Positions 47,795-61,989 of a stretch of 64,000 nucleotides of DNA are shown piece by piece. Position numbers and translations under genes: made by a program. The stretch comes from Papilionanthe hookeriana x Papilionanthe teres. Taxonomy: Eukaryota > Streptophyta > Magnoliopsida > Asparagales > Orchidaceae. The notes under the pieces are model-generated. The model was not told where the DNA came from. It did no database searches and was given only the letters and a program-made list of their open reading frames with translations. The first letter of the stretch is position 1; each line of letters starts with the position of its first letter. The stretch covers positions 127,152,295 to 127,216,294 of the forward strand of contig CM040423.1 of NCBI GenBank assembly GCA_022702705.1. The letters are read 5' to 3'.

Positions 47795-47965
47795 CATACG
47801 GAGAACGTATGCATCCACACCCATCTCCCACTAATACCTATCCAATACCCTCTAATACCCATCAATACTCACCTAACATCCAATACCCATCAATACTCAC
47901 CTAACATCCAATACCCAATATCCAATACACATCTATACCTATCCATACCCTCCAGTATCCCTCCA
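47795..47965. repeat. AATACCCATC-type minisatellite upstream of SULTR4
   Basis: 28-bp units (CAATACCCATCAATACTCAC...) at about 47852 and 47880, with flanking ACCTATCCA / CCAATAC variants. They lie 0.4-0.5 kb before the SULTR4 start. Confidence 0.7.
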
Positions 47966-47999
47966 GTACCAAAAAAATCCGACCCAACCCTTAGGTACG

Positions 48000-48368
48000 T
48001 GCTCCGCATGGAATAATTTATCCAAATAATGAGGAAATTGGCTGCAAAGTGCGGGCCGATAATCCACGAATTTGACCGTCACCCTTTATCCATTTGGAGA
48101 CGGAACGCAACTGGTCGGCAATTGCGTCCAAGACCAGCGCAGCGCCAAAAAGAAAAGGACAGGAAGTGGGCACACCTTGTCGCTAGTACTGGATTTGATT
48201 ACCTCGCTAATCCATTGGTTCGCTTCCTTCACGTCAATTTTCAGGGGTTTTTTCTTCGGTGACTAGACCCTTTTTTTTTTGTCTTATCGGCGGCCAGGGA
48301 GCTTGAACCTAGACGGCCAGCCGCCGTGGAGGTGCAGGACGCTCCACTTCTATCGGCCACTCTGCAAA
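48000..48368 (+). promoter_or_regulatory. Promoter-proximal region and 5' UTR of the SULTR4 gene
   Basis: GC content rises relative to upstream DNA and a pyrimidine run (CCCTTTTTTTTTT) lies at 48268-48280. No upstream ATG in frame with the main ORF is present after 48279. The transcription start cannot be placed. Confidence 0.4.
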
Positions 48369-48659
48369 ATGGAGGTATCCTACGCTACGACGAGTACCGT
48401 TGGCGTAGGTTCGGTTGCCTGTGGAGATCGGCCGGTAAAGGTGCTGCCACTGGTACATCCATCACCGTCTTCATCTCGGCGGCGGCCGTCGGCTCCTTTC
48501 CTCGGCCGGTGGGTTTCGATGCTCAGGGAAATGTCGTCGAGGGAATGGATGGAGATCTTTCTTCCATGTGCTCGGTGGATTCGGAGCTATCACTGGAGGG
48601 AATATCTCCAGGCCGATCTCATTGCTGGGGTCACCGTCGGAATTATGCTTGTCCCTCAG
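48369..48659 (+). CDS. SULTR4 exon 1
   Basis: 97 codons: a Ser/Pro-rich N-terminal tail, WMEIFLPCARWIRSYHWREY, and the first membrane helix ending VGIMLVPQ. The donor CAG|GTGTGC leaves phase 0. Confidence 0.93.
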
Positions 48660-51600
48660 GTGTGCGGTCTGCTTAATTCCTTTTATTCTTTCTGTATTCA
48701 TTTAGACGGTAAAAACTAATCCACTTGAGTAATGAATGTGAAATTCCTTTTCTAGATTTTACATTGTTTCCATGCACCCGTTCGATTTCTAAATATTTGC
48801 TTCTTCGATTCATTGAGTTTGGGATTATGTTTGTTGGACATGGCTTCCTGATTTGCAACATTAATGTGAGTGTCCTGGTTTAAGAAGGATGTGGGGCAAG
48901 GGGATCAGGATTTAGTCTATATCCTGCCAAACAGCAAAAATGACATCTTTAATCCTCTTTTCCTTTGTTTTTGCTTAATTACAGGATTTAGTAAATCCCC
49001 TTGGAAGACTGATAAACGGGATCTAGAGAAGCTTGAAGCGCGGGATGGGGAGGAAGCAGGAGAAAGACGAGGGTTACCTTTCTCAATAGTTTCTGGTAGG
49101 AGCGGAGCGGGATGAGGGGAAAGATAGGAGTTTCAGAGGTCTTTATACGCTTTCAAGCTAGCTATAAAAGCGACTGTATCGTGAGTGTGTTCGGTCACGA
49201 AGGTGATGGTTTAGGGCAAAACTGGTAGAGTGGGGAGGGTTGTCCGCTAGGGTTTCGCGTAAGAGAGGAAAAAGGAAAATATAGTTTTATCTGGGGCTGC
49301 AAACAACCCGAGCAATGCTACGTTGAAGCTTGAGTTTGTTTATAAAATTCTAGTCGAGCCGAATGGAGGTCGAGCTTAAATCGAGCTTTTTGTGATGTGT
49401 TGAAGCTTGAGCTTATTTATAAATTTCAAACTGGAGCTCTAGTCGAACTTTGTGTTTATGTTCAAGCTTATTAGTATGATTTTTGTCTGTTTCATATGAT
49501 GATAATTAAATTATTATCAAATAAATTAATGAGTAAATTATCATGCTAAATAATTTCTCTCCAAATAATCTTGATTTTTTTATTATGATAAAATTATGGT
49601 TTAAACTTTAAATAAAGGTTTGTTTGTTTTTTGAATATTTAAAAATATTTATTAGTGCACTCATAATATTAATTAAATATATTTAAATAGTTTCTAATTT
49701 ATAAGAATATTTGGTTTATTTTTACATTTTAATATATAGGACAGTTAAAATAATTAATAATAATAATTTTGAAGTACTGACTCAAGTAAAAAAAATGAAA
49801 TGCAAAACACATGCGCAGTAGTGATATGAAGCTCGAAGAGGTGTGACATCTATACATACATCAGATGATATTCAACATATACCAATATACATAATTACAA
49901 AATATATACATAAAAAACTAATAAAGGCATAAAAAAATAACAGGAAATACAAAATATAAACACTAAAGTTTCTGGTTATGACTCTGCGGTATGAGATCTA
50001 TCCCTATCATATAATGATCTGGAGGTCAAAGCGGGCACTCTCGTAGCTGATGTCCCAGTGCACCCGCCTCCATAGAAGTCTTTTCATTTCCATGCTAGTG
50101 GCCTGTAGCTCCTCATGCGACATATTTGTTTGACTAGTTTGTGTGATATGATGCGACTGTGTTACTGATAATGATCGCATTCATAAATAACCTGTATACT
50201 TTGCCAATGATAGATTAGAACTTGGTGTCATCCCAAGTGGTGGTTGTGTATAGGATAACATTGGAGTATGCGGTTATGCAGAGCTCAACTCAAATGATGA
50301 CCACTGCGATAATGTGCTTGGAAAAGTAGCTTATAATAAACCTACATAAGTATATGGTCCCGGATTCCGAGCTTTGGTCGAGAGGCTGGTGCAGTAGACT
50401 TATGCTGTGTATAATTATCTTCAGGTCTATCATCAATAACTTACATGCTTGGGCGAACTTCAGTACATTGCTCATCAATCTCATTGATTACACGTTATAG
50501 CAGATATCATTTTTGTTGAAGTATGGCTAGAGTTTCTCCTCATATATTAGAAAATAGCCACGCTGAAAATGAACTTTTAATAATAAATATATTTATAACA
50601 TATTAACAATCAAGGAGTATAAAACCACAATCATACCTGTATTCGTTCTCTTGGGCTCTAGGATAGGATCCATGACGGAGCTATCGGTGCTTTGAATAAA
50701 AATAGAGAAGCCCATGATCTATGTCACGGGATACTCCTTACGCCATCTACCTTTGCCCTCCAGGGACTGATCACCTCGGATGACAAAGTCATGTTGACTG
50801 TTCCATAATGCAATATGGGCACAATGAAAGTCAGCCCCAACCAGATATGTCCTCCCCTCGCCATTAACTCGCCTGAAACTGGGCTCCATCAACAATATAT
50901 CAGTGTGTTGAATAACGCCAAACTGCTTTATCACAAGATCAGGGAGGCGCCACTCTACTCTATGATAACAAATGAGGGGAACATAAGTCTGCCAAATGTG
51001 TACCCCTACGATGTTACTCTCGACTATCTAGACCATAACCTGTATGGTGCATGACTCCCATATAACCTATAAGTATGTTTTTTTTGGTTATGAAGTTGAT
51101 TGCTTTAAAGATATGGAATAAATATATAATGATCTTTAAAGTAACATATACTTGACTTTATAGTAACTCGTTAATCTCATCTCTATAAATTTGTACTACT
51201 GTAGGTCTTATCTTCCTGACCGTGTGCTCATTCCACCTAAATGTAAATAAATATATGTTAGACTATATTTAACAATATAAAATATTTTAAATTAATTACA
51301 AATGAAAATGATGACATATAGCACAAGTTTTATCCTTGCAAATCTGTAGGATATGACACATAACGTAGGTCTGTTCACATGTTTATGCTTCCAAATCCAA
51401 ACCTGGAGTAGATTTAAGCATCCCTATCATATATACTCGACTAGCACGAGCGGCTTTTCTCAATTTTCTATATAAATGAGTCAACGTTGCACTACCTATG
51501 GACAACTATGAGAAGCTTATCACTTCTTATAGCAATAGTAAAAATTGTAAATGAATCTTAGACCCTGAAATATCAAGCAGCAAAAATATTCCAAATGCTA

Positions 51601-54600
51601 ATATAATGTAAGCTTACAGATGTCACGAAAAGTCAAACTCTTCCATCTCTATATCAGGCTATCCATAAAATGTCCAGCGGAGTCATCGAAGAGGCAAGCA
51701 TGTATTACCATGTCTGTTCCATTCTGAAAGTAACCATGATTCCTGGATGATCAACATGATGGTAGATGACTCCAAGCTGAGGATGGTTACCCAAAAGATT
51801 GTCACAACAATCGGGTCAGGAAGGCCATCTATGTGCTTCACCTACCGTTTCTCCCAATCAATGCAACCCCATCTATACAAATGCCCTAAATAAAGCTAAG
51901 ATTCGACAACATGATGGTCATTTCCCCTGCATGCAGGTGGAAAGGGTTTCTCTCAGGTGACCACCGCTCCCAAAAAGTTGTTCAGCATATTATGGTCTAA
52001 TCTAAAATACTGAAAATGTACAATGCAACCAAGTCCATCAGATCTCTGTCTCGAGTATATGTGAACATGTGACAAGCCAATCTCTGACCATCAGTAAGTG
52101 TGATACTGTCTCAAGAATAGTGTACTGACAAGAGAATGTAAAAAATTACAAGTAATTAGTTATAACTTTTTTTTCTAAAAAATAATTAATTAAGATTAAC
52201 GCTTACAAATTCAGGATGAGCAGCAAGATGAGTCCCATGTAATCTGGCATTGTTAGGAGGAACATTTGCCTAGTAGAGGCTGTGGACAGTCTTGTGCTCG
52301 ATTGCAACTCCTGTCAGCCATTTTCTTACATGATATTACAAATTTAATAAACATTTGTTAATATATAAATAACGGGCTAAATAAAACAAACCCTAAGGAT
52401 ATTAAGACAATAATTAGGCTTTATCTTAAGCTTAAGATGAACAACACGCTAATTAAAATTATAATTAGGTTATTTTAATAACTTAGACATTAGAAATTTA
52501 ATAAACCTATATTAATATATAAAAGATGAATAATGTGCTAAATAAAACAAACCCTAAAGAGATTGAGATAATAATTAGTTTTTAATTTAATCATAAGATG
52601 AATAATGCACTAAATAAAATTATAATTAGTTTATTCTAATAACGTAGACAAGACTTAACTCAAGATTATTAAGTTATTTTATTAATCAAACTCTAGTTTA
52701 ATGTTAGCTTCAAATTTCTGTCATAATGATTTAGGATGTGGTAATAAAGTACAAGTAGGAAACTCTTAAGTAAATTGAGAAGAGAAATACGCAGGATAAC
52801 ATATGATTCATGAAGTGGTAAAATTGACTCTGAAGACCATATAAAACAAGTACAATAGGACTACTAAACATAAGTAAAAGTGAACTTTTAACATAAGTTT
52901 GGTGTGACTACTTAAAACTGAAATTTGTTAATGCTTCTATGTATGATTTTGCGGATTGTTAGGATATGTTGATCTATTGTGTCATATTATTGCAACAAAA
53001 TTCAGTCACAATCTGTGATGCTCATAGTTCTTTTGGCCTTTTTAAAATTTTCATGCAAGTGTTCTAGATAATGGCGATGAACTGCATGAGAAAAGAAAAT
53101 TCCGCAACCCCAAAATAAATCAAAATATTTGTCTAAAATTTTGCACAAATCTACTATACTGTGCACTGTTGGATTTATATGCCAACATTGTAGGAATCAT
53201 AGTCATGATTAGTTTCACTTGAATTCTTCAAGAACAAAAACTAATGGGAATAGACCATTATTGGCATCTATTCCAACTGTAGTTAATAATGTGCGCCTAT
53301 ATTTCTCAAAAAGAAAAGTACCATCCAAATTTTGAATAGTTCTGCAATGTGATCAACCAGATATCGATGGTCCGAATGCCTAGAAAATAGGCTTAGATTT
53401 GTTAGACTGGCCAACTTGAGTTGTATACACAATTCTCCTCGTAGTATAGTAGATAACCTCTATTAACATGTATGATGATTTGTACGACTCTCCCAACTTC
53501 TAAATATGGACTTGATGACTTCTCTTCTAGCATCCCATGTCTTTATATACGTCAACCTCATATTGAATCTTGCCTCAACACAATCTATAATTTACTTTAA
53601 TTTGACGTCAAATTGTTGTCAAATTCCACGCAATATAGAGTGACTAATAATTTTGAGGTTCATTGTATATGCCCCCCTAATAACACCAGATGTGTGCAAA
53701 TATGTTGCCCATAAATGCTTGCTATGCTCCATGCCCAACCAAGTCTTTTTCTGCTAGGTGCATGCTGGCATCATAGGCAAGGTCTATGTAGATGGTCATA
53801 TTGTGCACAGAGAATAGTATATCGATTTTTGTTTGAAGTGAACAACTTATATTCTACATTGTTTTCGTATTGACAATCCACTTGGAGCAAATTGAAGTGT
53901 AACTCTGCTAGGAAAGGAGATCTCCATCAAATTTATTTGAGGTAAATTCTTCTTCAAATGGGATAGTCATCAAGAGGCGTGTTAAAATCAATGTAATTGT
54001 TCCACTTACGTGTTACTCGACAATCCTGAATATAGTCATTATTTGATATTTTTTGTTTATCCTCTCTGAATTTTGGAATGCTTGATTCTATATTATTTGG
54101 TGACCCATGAGTTCATCATTATCTCTTATATCTTTAACATCTATATTGGGATTTTCCTCACTAGATGTGCAGTAGATTTACTATGCATTATCTCATAGCT
54201 TATATCAAATTGTTAGATTGGAATTTCACCGTCTCTTCTGTCACAAATGATGGATTGAAGATGTTGGCCTACTAGTGTCAATGGAATAAAATGATTCCAA
54301 AGAAATGATAATTATTCGAGTAGAATTTGAATGTATAATAAAAATTGAGAAAATTTTATGTATTCTGTGCATAAGTATATCTTACTGCTGCGTCTTATAG
54401 CCTCTATTGGATTGGCTGCTTGTATATTAAATCAGCTATAATGGCCTAATAAAGAAGATGTTACCTGCTGGCTCATAATAATTAGAATAATTGGTTCATT
54501 GGGAGCGATTGGCAACATCAACATATAAGCTTACAAGTTTATTTAATCTGGCAATAAAAATATCATCCACAGGAAAGCACGATATCAAATTCATGGTGAA

Positions 54601-57600
54601 CTTTGAAACATCATAGTTAAAAGATCACATCACTCAGTTCTTCAGTTCGTCTTCGTACAGAGTGATTTTAAAAGCTGATATATTTACGATCAAATTTGTC
54701 TTAGAGTATCAATTCTCCATTATATCTCATAATCATCGTTGCAATTTGTCTATTTATTGTGCCTGATTGTACTGCCTTACAATATAATTTCAAAAGACAA
54801 GTTTATAAAATTGAATTATATCCATTTTAGATTAATTTCATTTTAGTTTAGGATAAACTAAATTTTACTCAAGTTTATTTTAGGTTTAAATTAGGGATAG
54901 TTAAATTTATAGATAAAATAAACTCTTTTTTATTTCAGGCGTGAATTACTTGAAAATCTACATTGAATTGTTTTAAACACAACTTAAGTTCTACTTTGTG
55001 TAAATATCAGGCAATTTTGATAGTCTCTCGGCGTCATGCACAAGTAGGGGGCAATAGCGGGAAGCTTGGCTTGCCTACCACACTATGAAGAGCTCGTATG
55101 GGTGTTGTAAACACCATAGCCTAGTTTCTGTCATTTATCGTTCTACGAAAAGTGTGCATATGTTACCTCTATAAAAAAAATTGAATAATTCCCCACTGTT
55201 CTATGAAAAGCACGTATAGGTAGTTAATTTTGATTTGTTCATTAAGTTGTTCGCGGCACAGACGAGTTTCAGCTCACCATGCTACGAGTGAAGTGTAAGG
55301 ATTCCGCTCGTCGCGTCAAACACTCCTCAATTGACAATTCATGTTGGCCTCTAGTTTACTTTAATCTATAAATTTAATTTTGATAAAATTTAAGAAAGAT
55401 TTAGTTCAATTTATAATCTAGATTAACTCTAATGATTTTTAATTTAATTTTTTAAAAAATTAATATAATTTTATAATAATCATAATTTCTAAAGTAACCT
55501 TAAAATTGCTTAAAATAATTTTCTGTTAATAAAATTCTTTGTTCTATGCTTTCTAATTAAAACTACAAAAAATAATTCAAAACATTAAATTTTTAAAGTT
55601 TTTTTTTTAACCAAATGATTTCAAAAGCTTTTTATTCTATTTTTGCTGAAATAAAAACTATAATTAAATAATTTAAAACACTAAAATTTATAAGTAGAAC
55701 CTTTATAAATTTTTTTCCTAGTCTCATAATGCCAAAAGCTTTGAATCTCCTTACCGCTTGGGAAGAAAGAAAAAGGGTGAGAGAGAGGGTGAGGGAGAGG
55801 AGGGTGAGGCGTAAGGGGAGAAGGGGGTTTTTAAAGAGGAGAAAGCGACAATGGGGAGACCAGGATAGGCAGCGATTAAAAATAAAAAAAATAAAAAAAA
55901 TAAAAAAAATTCTACTTATGGACAGTATAAATAGGCCTGATTTCATTAAAAAAGAAGTGATAAATTAGAAATCATGGTACTCAATATGATTTTGCCGTGT
56001 TTGAATTTTTTGGTGCTTTTGTTTTTAAATGAAAAATTTTTGCTTTAATTAAAGATTTTCAAATTAATTATAATTTGATAAAATTTTATGTAATTATTTA
56101 ATAATAATTAATAAATATTTAATCACATATTAAAATTTAATTAATTTATTAAAATTATAATAATTATTAATTAGTTTAATAATTAATTAATAAATTTTAA
56201 ATTATTGTTTAATTTAATTAATTTAATAATATTAATTTTAATTTTAATTAGTTCAATAAATACTTTATTATTAATTAGCATAAATATATAAAATAAAATT
56301 TAATAAGACTGACTTATTATATTAATATCAAACCCTTATTTTAACAAATAGATTTTATTCTTGAAACTAGTAGTCAAACAGTTTCACTGGATTTAATATC
56401 TATCATCCCAAATAATTTTTAGGATTTAAACTTCTTAAGATTTATTAAATCAGGATTTATAATATTTACTAAATACTAATTGCAGCCTAGCAACCATTGC
56501 AAAATAGATTTAGGGGTATTTTAAATTATTCTTTTATATTGCTTTATCTAGCAGTTTTTTTTTTTGGTAACTACGTTCATTAATATTTTGTTTTTGTTTA
56601 TCTTGCGAGAAATATCAGGCAATGTCATATGCCAAGTTAGCAGGGCTTCATCCAATTTATGGGCTTTGTGAGTAATCTTCTTGATGCGTTTTCTTTTTTT
56701 CTTTCCTTGTTCTGATGGTGTGAGTATTATTGCCAAGCAGATTCTAGCTTTGTTCCAATCTTTGTCTATTCTATATTTGGTTCATCACGTCAACTTGCGA
56801 TTGGTCCGGTGGCTTTAGTATCACTTTTGGTCTCCAACGTCTTGCACAAAATAGTGGATTCTTCTGACAAGCTGTACACAGAACTTGCAATACTATTGGC
56901 CTTCATGGTTGGCGTGCTGGAATGTCTCATGGGATTATTTAGGTACTAGATCTTTCTTTAATTAAATCTTATATTTTAGTTGTCACAATATTTATTTAAG
57001 GACCGAAGATGACGTTTTATTTAATAGGAAGATTTAAATATCACTGATTTCCTATGTATTTACATATCGAACACCTAATCTTCAATTTTCACTTCTATGT
57101 CACCTTACCTATTCATTTCACTTTTTAAAATGGTAATATTTTTTATGTGATATGAAAGATTTAGGTGGTATAAATGTATAAAAGCAAGGTTTAGGTGTTA
57201 GATATGTAAATACATAAGAATTGGGTTTTATGTATTTAGATGCCCCATAAATCGATCGAACGAATGCACCAACCCACCCCCCCACCCCCCTCTCTCCTTT
57301 TAGGACAAATTTTGAAATGGTGCTTATGCATGTGACTTTCTCTCTTCTATGTTGAACTCTCCAGCTTTTGATATCAGGTTTCTCAACTCTGTTGCACTTG
57401 GTCCTACGTTACCTATTAATGATTTACAACTATCAAAATTATGGGAACATGAATGCAAAGTCGTTATATTTTATATCCTGCTACACAAATCTATCCTCAT
57501 GAACAAGCGATTTTCTTAATTTTCAACTCAAACAGATACCATTTAATCAGATTATTGCTGCATTTTCTGGTACGTTTTTTCTAAGCAATTGCATTACTCA

Positions 57601-60600
57601 TTATCTTTAGGCTTGGGTGGCTGATTCGTTTTGTAAGCCATTCTGTGATATCTGGCTTCACTACTGCCTCAGCCATTGTAATTGCACTATCTCAAGCCAA
57701 GTACTTCTTAGGCTACAATATAGAAGGAAGTAGCAAAATCGTTCCTCTTATTGGCAGCATAATTGCTGGAGCTGGTAATGTATGACTCAGATCCTGGTGA
57801 TAATTTGACTGAATAATTTTTCTTAGGGAAATATACATACATACCACTTATGTATTTACATATCTGACACCTAAAGTTTGATATACATTTATAACACTTT
57901 AGTGTTATAAACCTAAACATGAAAAATGTATATTTCACTTTTAAAATGTTAGTAATAATGGTATTTTTATATAATGTTAAAGATTTAACTGATATGCATG
58001 TAAATATCGAAGTTTACCGTTAGATATGTAAATATATAAGAATTGTGTGGTGTGTATGTAAATGCTTCTTTTTCTTAATATGCATATGTAATTGTTTTAC
58101 ATGGTTTTTTTTTACTTGAAAGCTATAATTTTCTAATCTTATTTGATTATGCTGTTTTCAATTATTGATGAAAATAGTGACCAATAAACTTCATTTGCGG
58201 GTCAAAATAATATTCTAGGTTAATTACAATCACGGCCCTGTTGTGTACTCTGGAATGATAATTTTCCCATGTTATGAATTGTTTCCTAGTTTGCCTTCTG
58301 GATTTTATTGTTAGTCCATCTAGATTTTTGTGTTGGGTGCATATTTTTTAGCTTAATTATCTTCTGTGGTTCTTCAACTAATCATTTGCTAACTTTTATG
58401 TAAAGGTGCTAATAATTTTGTAGGAATGATACACCCAAGTAAACTTTGCTTCCTGGCATTGAAAATTGTAATATTGAAAGAGTTTTATTCAGGAGCTCAA
58501 ATTATTTTTCTTGATGGCATAAGTTCGCTATGATTTACAGCTAATTCAGTAAGGTTCAGAATTTGTTTGGGAGGTTCTACAATTAGTTTGAAATAACTTG
58601 TATTTACTTACATGTTTGAGCGAGCATACTTTTGTTAATTCCAAATAAAGCTTTCAATTAAATTTTTCAAAAAGCTGCATTGTTTGATAAGATTTTTCTC
58701 TTATAGAGGAACTGGGAGGGCTCATCCTGGACATTTTGAACAACTGTTTACATACTTTCTTCTATTGATTGATCTCTTATATTCCAAATCAGGAAAGTAT
58801 TTTGTAGTTTTGACGATTGTAAAAAATGAACATCTGTACTTTCAACTTTTCGGCTTCTTCTCTTCTCTCTTTTGCTTAACAAATTAGTTAAGATCTGTAT
58901 CAGTTGTTTATATGGGCTTATTGAGTGTTTGATAAGAACAGTATTAGTATCATTTCCTTATGTGTTACTTTTTAAGGATTTTATCGGTTTTCACTAATTA
59001 AACATGGCAGCTTGTTTTTAGTTTAAATGGCCTCCTTTTGTCTTGGGACTCTTCATTCTTGGCATCCTTCTTTTGATGAAGGAGCTGGTAAGAATTTGTA
59101 TGATGATGTTGATTTACTTTATTAAATTTACAAAATGTTGAGCTTAATACTACGTCTTAAAAATGGTGCAGGGAAAAACAAAGAAGAATTTACGTATGCT
59201 TAGAGCGGCTGGCCCCTTAACAGCAGTTGTACTGGGCACATCTTTTATGAAAATATTTCATCCATCTTCAATTTCAGTGGTGAGATGAACATTATGCTTC
59301 GTCATCATAATGGGTTGGAAATGATCATAGAGTCGTGTGTTTTGATGTTTTTAATGCAATTAAAGATTTACCCATACATTCAAGTTCATGCAAAGAAATA
59401 TTCCAGCATCAAGTATAAAATTATTGCAAACATAAAATCCAAAAATGATGTATAGGTGTCCTTCAAAATTTAAAATGTTAGCTATAGATGGATCACATTT
59501 TGACACCAGAACAAAGTTTTCAATATAAGAAATAGTTGGAGATATAGGTAAAGTAATTCTGAATCTTTTTTGTTTTGAACATGCTAGTACAAAATGGAAT
59601 ATGACTCAAGCTGTTTTGTTTCTTAGGTTTCATCAAAACTTTTTTAATATCCTCTGAAGTATTTATGTTAACTAAAGGCTTGACAAGAAAAGTTGTGAAG
59701 TATCATTTTAACATAGCTATTAACTTTTGTTCTGCATTGGTAAATGAATTTTACATTAACATTAAAAATACAAAATATAATGAATTTGATATGTATATTC
59801 GCTTTTAATGAATTTGATTTTGGTCACTTGAGGTCTAGGACCTAGTAATAACAACCTAAGTTGAGTTGCATGGTAAAAGCAAACAAAAAAAACCATAATT
59901 TACAGAATGCCAATCCTTAACTTTGGCAGAGTTTAATCACCCTTAATATGAAAACAACATAGCACACAAAACACGTGCCAAACATGAAGATCGCCCATCA
60001 CAAGCTTAGCTCTTCTGTTCTTTTAGTTGTTATGCTGTTTTACGTGACAGTGATGCAGTTTTGAACTTGGAAGATTTACATGCTTACTACTTAGTTTATT
60101 TGTATTACATATCTTGCACCTAAACTTCAGCCTTTACATATATGCCACCTTACCTATGCATAAAAAAGAGCATTTCACTTTTTAAAAGATAACATAGTGG
60201 CATAAAATGTAAAGTTTAGGTATTATATATGTATATAAACAGGAATTGAATGGTATGTATGTAAATGCCCATTAGAAATTTTGAGTCCGAGGTTCACATG
60301 AATGACTTGTAAAATTATTGGTTTTCTTAGGTTGGTGATATACCCCAGGGACTGCCAAAATTTTCTGTTCCAACAGAATTCCGGAATGCAAAATCTTTGA
60401 TTCCAACAGCATTTCTCATTACCGGTGTGGCCATCATGGTATTAGATGCCTTGGCTTCTTTATTATCTAATCAGATCAACCTTTTATTTAATCTCCTTAC
60501 CATAAGAACTTCTAGTTAATTTTAGGAATCTGTGGGAATTGCTAAAGCACTGGCAGCAAAGCATGGCTATGAATTGGACTCAAATCAAGAGGTAATTCCT

Positions 60601-61881
60601 TGATCTCTTAATCATCTGTACAAATGAACTGATTAAGGTTCTTCATTTGAACTTTAACAGCCTGCATGCCAAAAAAAATAAAAGTTGTAAGTTTGAATGA
60701 ATTTTGCTCTTAGCTTTAGGGGATAAAATTTCATTTGAATATTTTATGTCTTATAATATCTCATGAAAATTTTAACGATTTAACAATTTGAAAGTATTTT
60801 AAAAATAGAATCCCATCCAACTGAGATTTTATTTCAATAAGATTATGATTGAGATAATTAAACTTGCTTGTCATTTCAGATTTTGTCGACTCTTACTTGC
60901 TCAGCCGCAGAGAATCAAATTCATGATTTTGCATATAATTTAAATTATGTGAAAATTTTCTATGCTATAGATCTTATCAACTCTTTTTTATGTATTGAAG
61001 ACCAGGCCTATAGATTAGACGTCATGATTGTTCCTCATATATTTGAAATTAAGAGTTAAAAATTTTAAAAGAAAGTTCTTCTAAAAGAGACCTTAAAGGT
61101 CTTATGCAGATGTAAAACTGAATTATCCATATTTTAAGCTGATCATATAAATGTTTGTCACTAGTTTTAAGTCTTGTCAATTTCAGCCTCCTTACATGGG
61201 AGGTTCTAATTTACTGAGCAGGGTTCAGTCTCACCATTTTCAGTTTCTGTATTGAGGAAGATTAGATTTATTAGGTGAGGCTTAAGACTTTTTCTTTTAA
61301 GCAAAGCAACTTATTTGGAAACGTGCATAACTTGATAAACTTGAGTTGCACGGTGAAGAGAATTATTTACAGTTAAAAAACATTTATAATCTTTTAAAAT
61401 TTTTGCACGTTTCTCAGGTCAATAATAGTTTGAATCTATTTCATTTTTAGTTCGCATGAGATTCACATATAATAATTCATGCATTTAATATATGTTGTAG
61501 GATTCTCATTGGGATAGATTTTAATATTTTTATCTCCTTGAAGTTTTGTTTATTCATAAAAAGCATAGTAACAACAATTCTCTCAATTCAATACCAATCC
61601 CTTAATTAACAACTCAAAACTAAACTAAGTAACTCTAAACTACATCTTAACCTAAAATACTTTTGCTTATTCAAGTCTAAGCCTATCTACTTCAAACCCA
61701 ACTCAATTTATGGAATAAAATACAAAAATTTGGATTTCTTAATAGTCTAATTGCCTTCTCTTCTTTTCTTCTCTCTCTTTTTTTTTTCTTATTTTCCTAT
61801 GGCATGCACTACTTGCAACCTTAACTGTTCCATCCTGAGGATATATTAACACAAGCATACACGAACATTCATGTGGCCGCA

Positions 61882-61915
<34 letters not shown>

Positions 61916-61926
61916 ATATATATATG

Positions 61927-61989
<63 letters not shown>

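Larger units (their letters stand above)
48660..56618 (+). other. SULTR4 intron 1 (7,959 bp)
   Basis: An unusually long first intron. Besides the repeats listed separately, 48660-49290 and 55000-56600 show no gene. 55745-55850 is purine-rich (GAGAGAGGGTGAGGGAGAGG) and 56040-56300 is extremely AT-rich. 54970-55330 has mixed-composition DNA with no recognisable frame. Confidence 0.85.

Noticed and set aside
48279..48368. Upstream extension of the SULTR4 reading frame
   Set aside because: The extension begins at TTG, not ATG. Family similarity starts at the ATG at 48369.
57774..57779. Alternative donor GTAATG at 57775 for SULTR4 exon 4
   Set aside because: It would shift the frame at the junction with exon 5. 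The donor GTATGA at 57780 keeps the conserved sequence.
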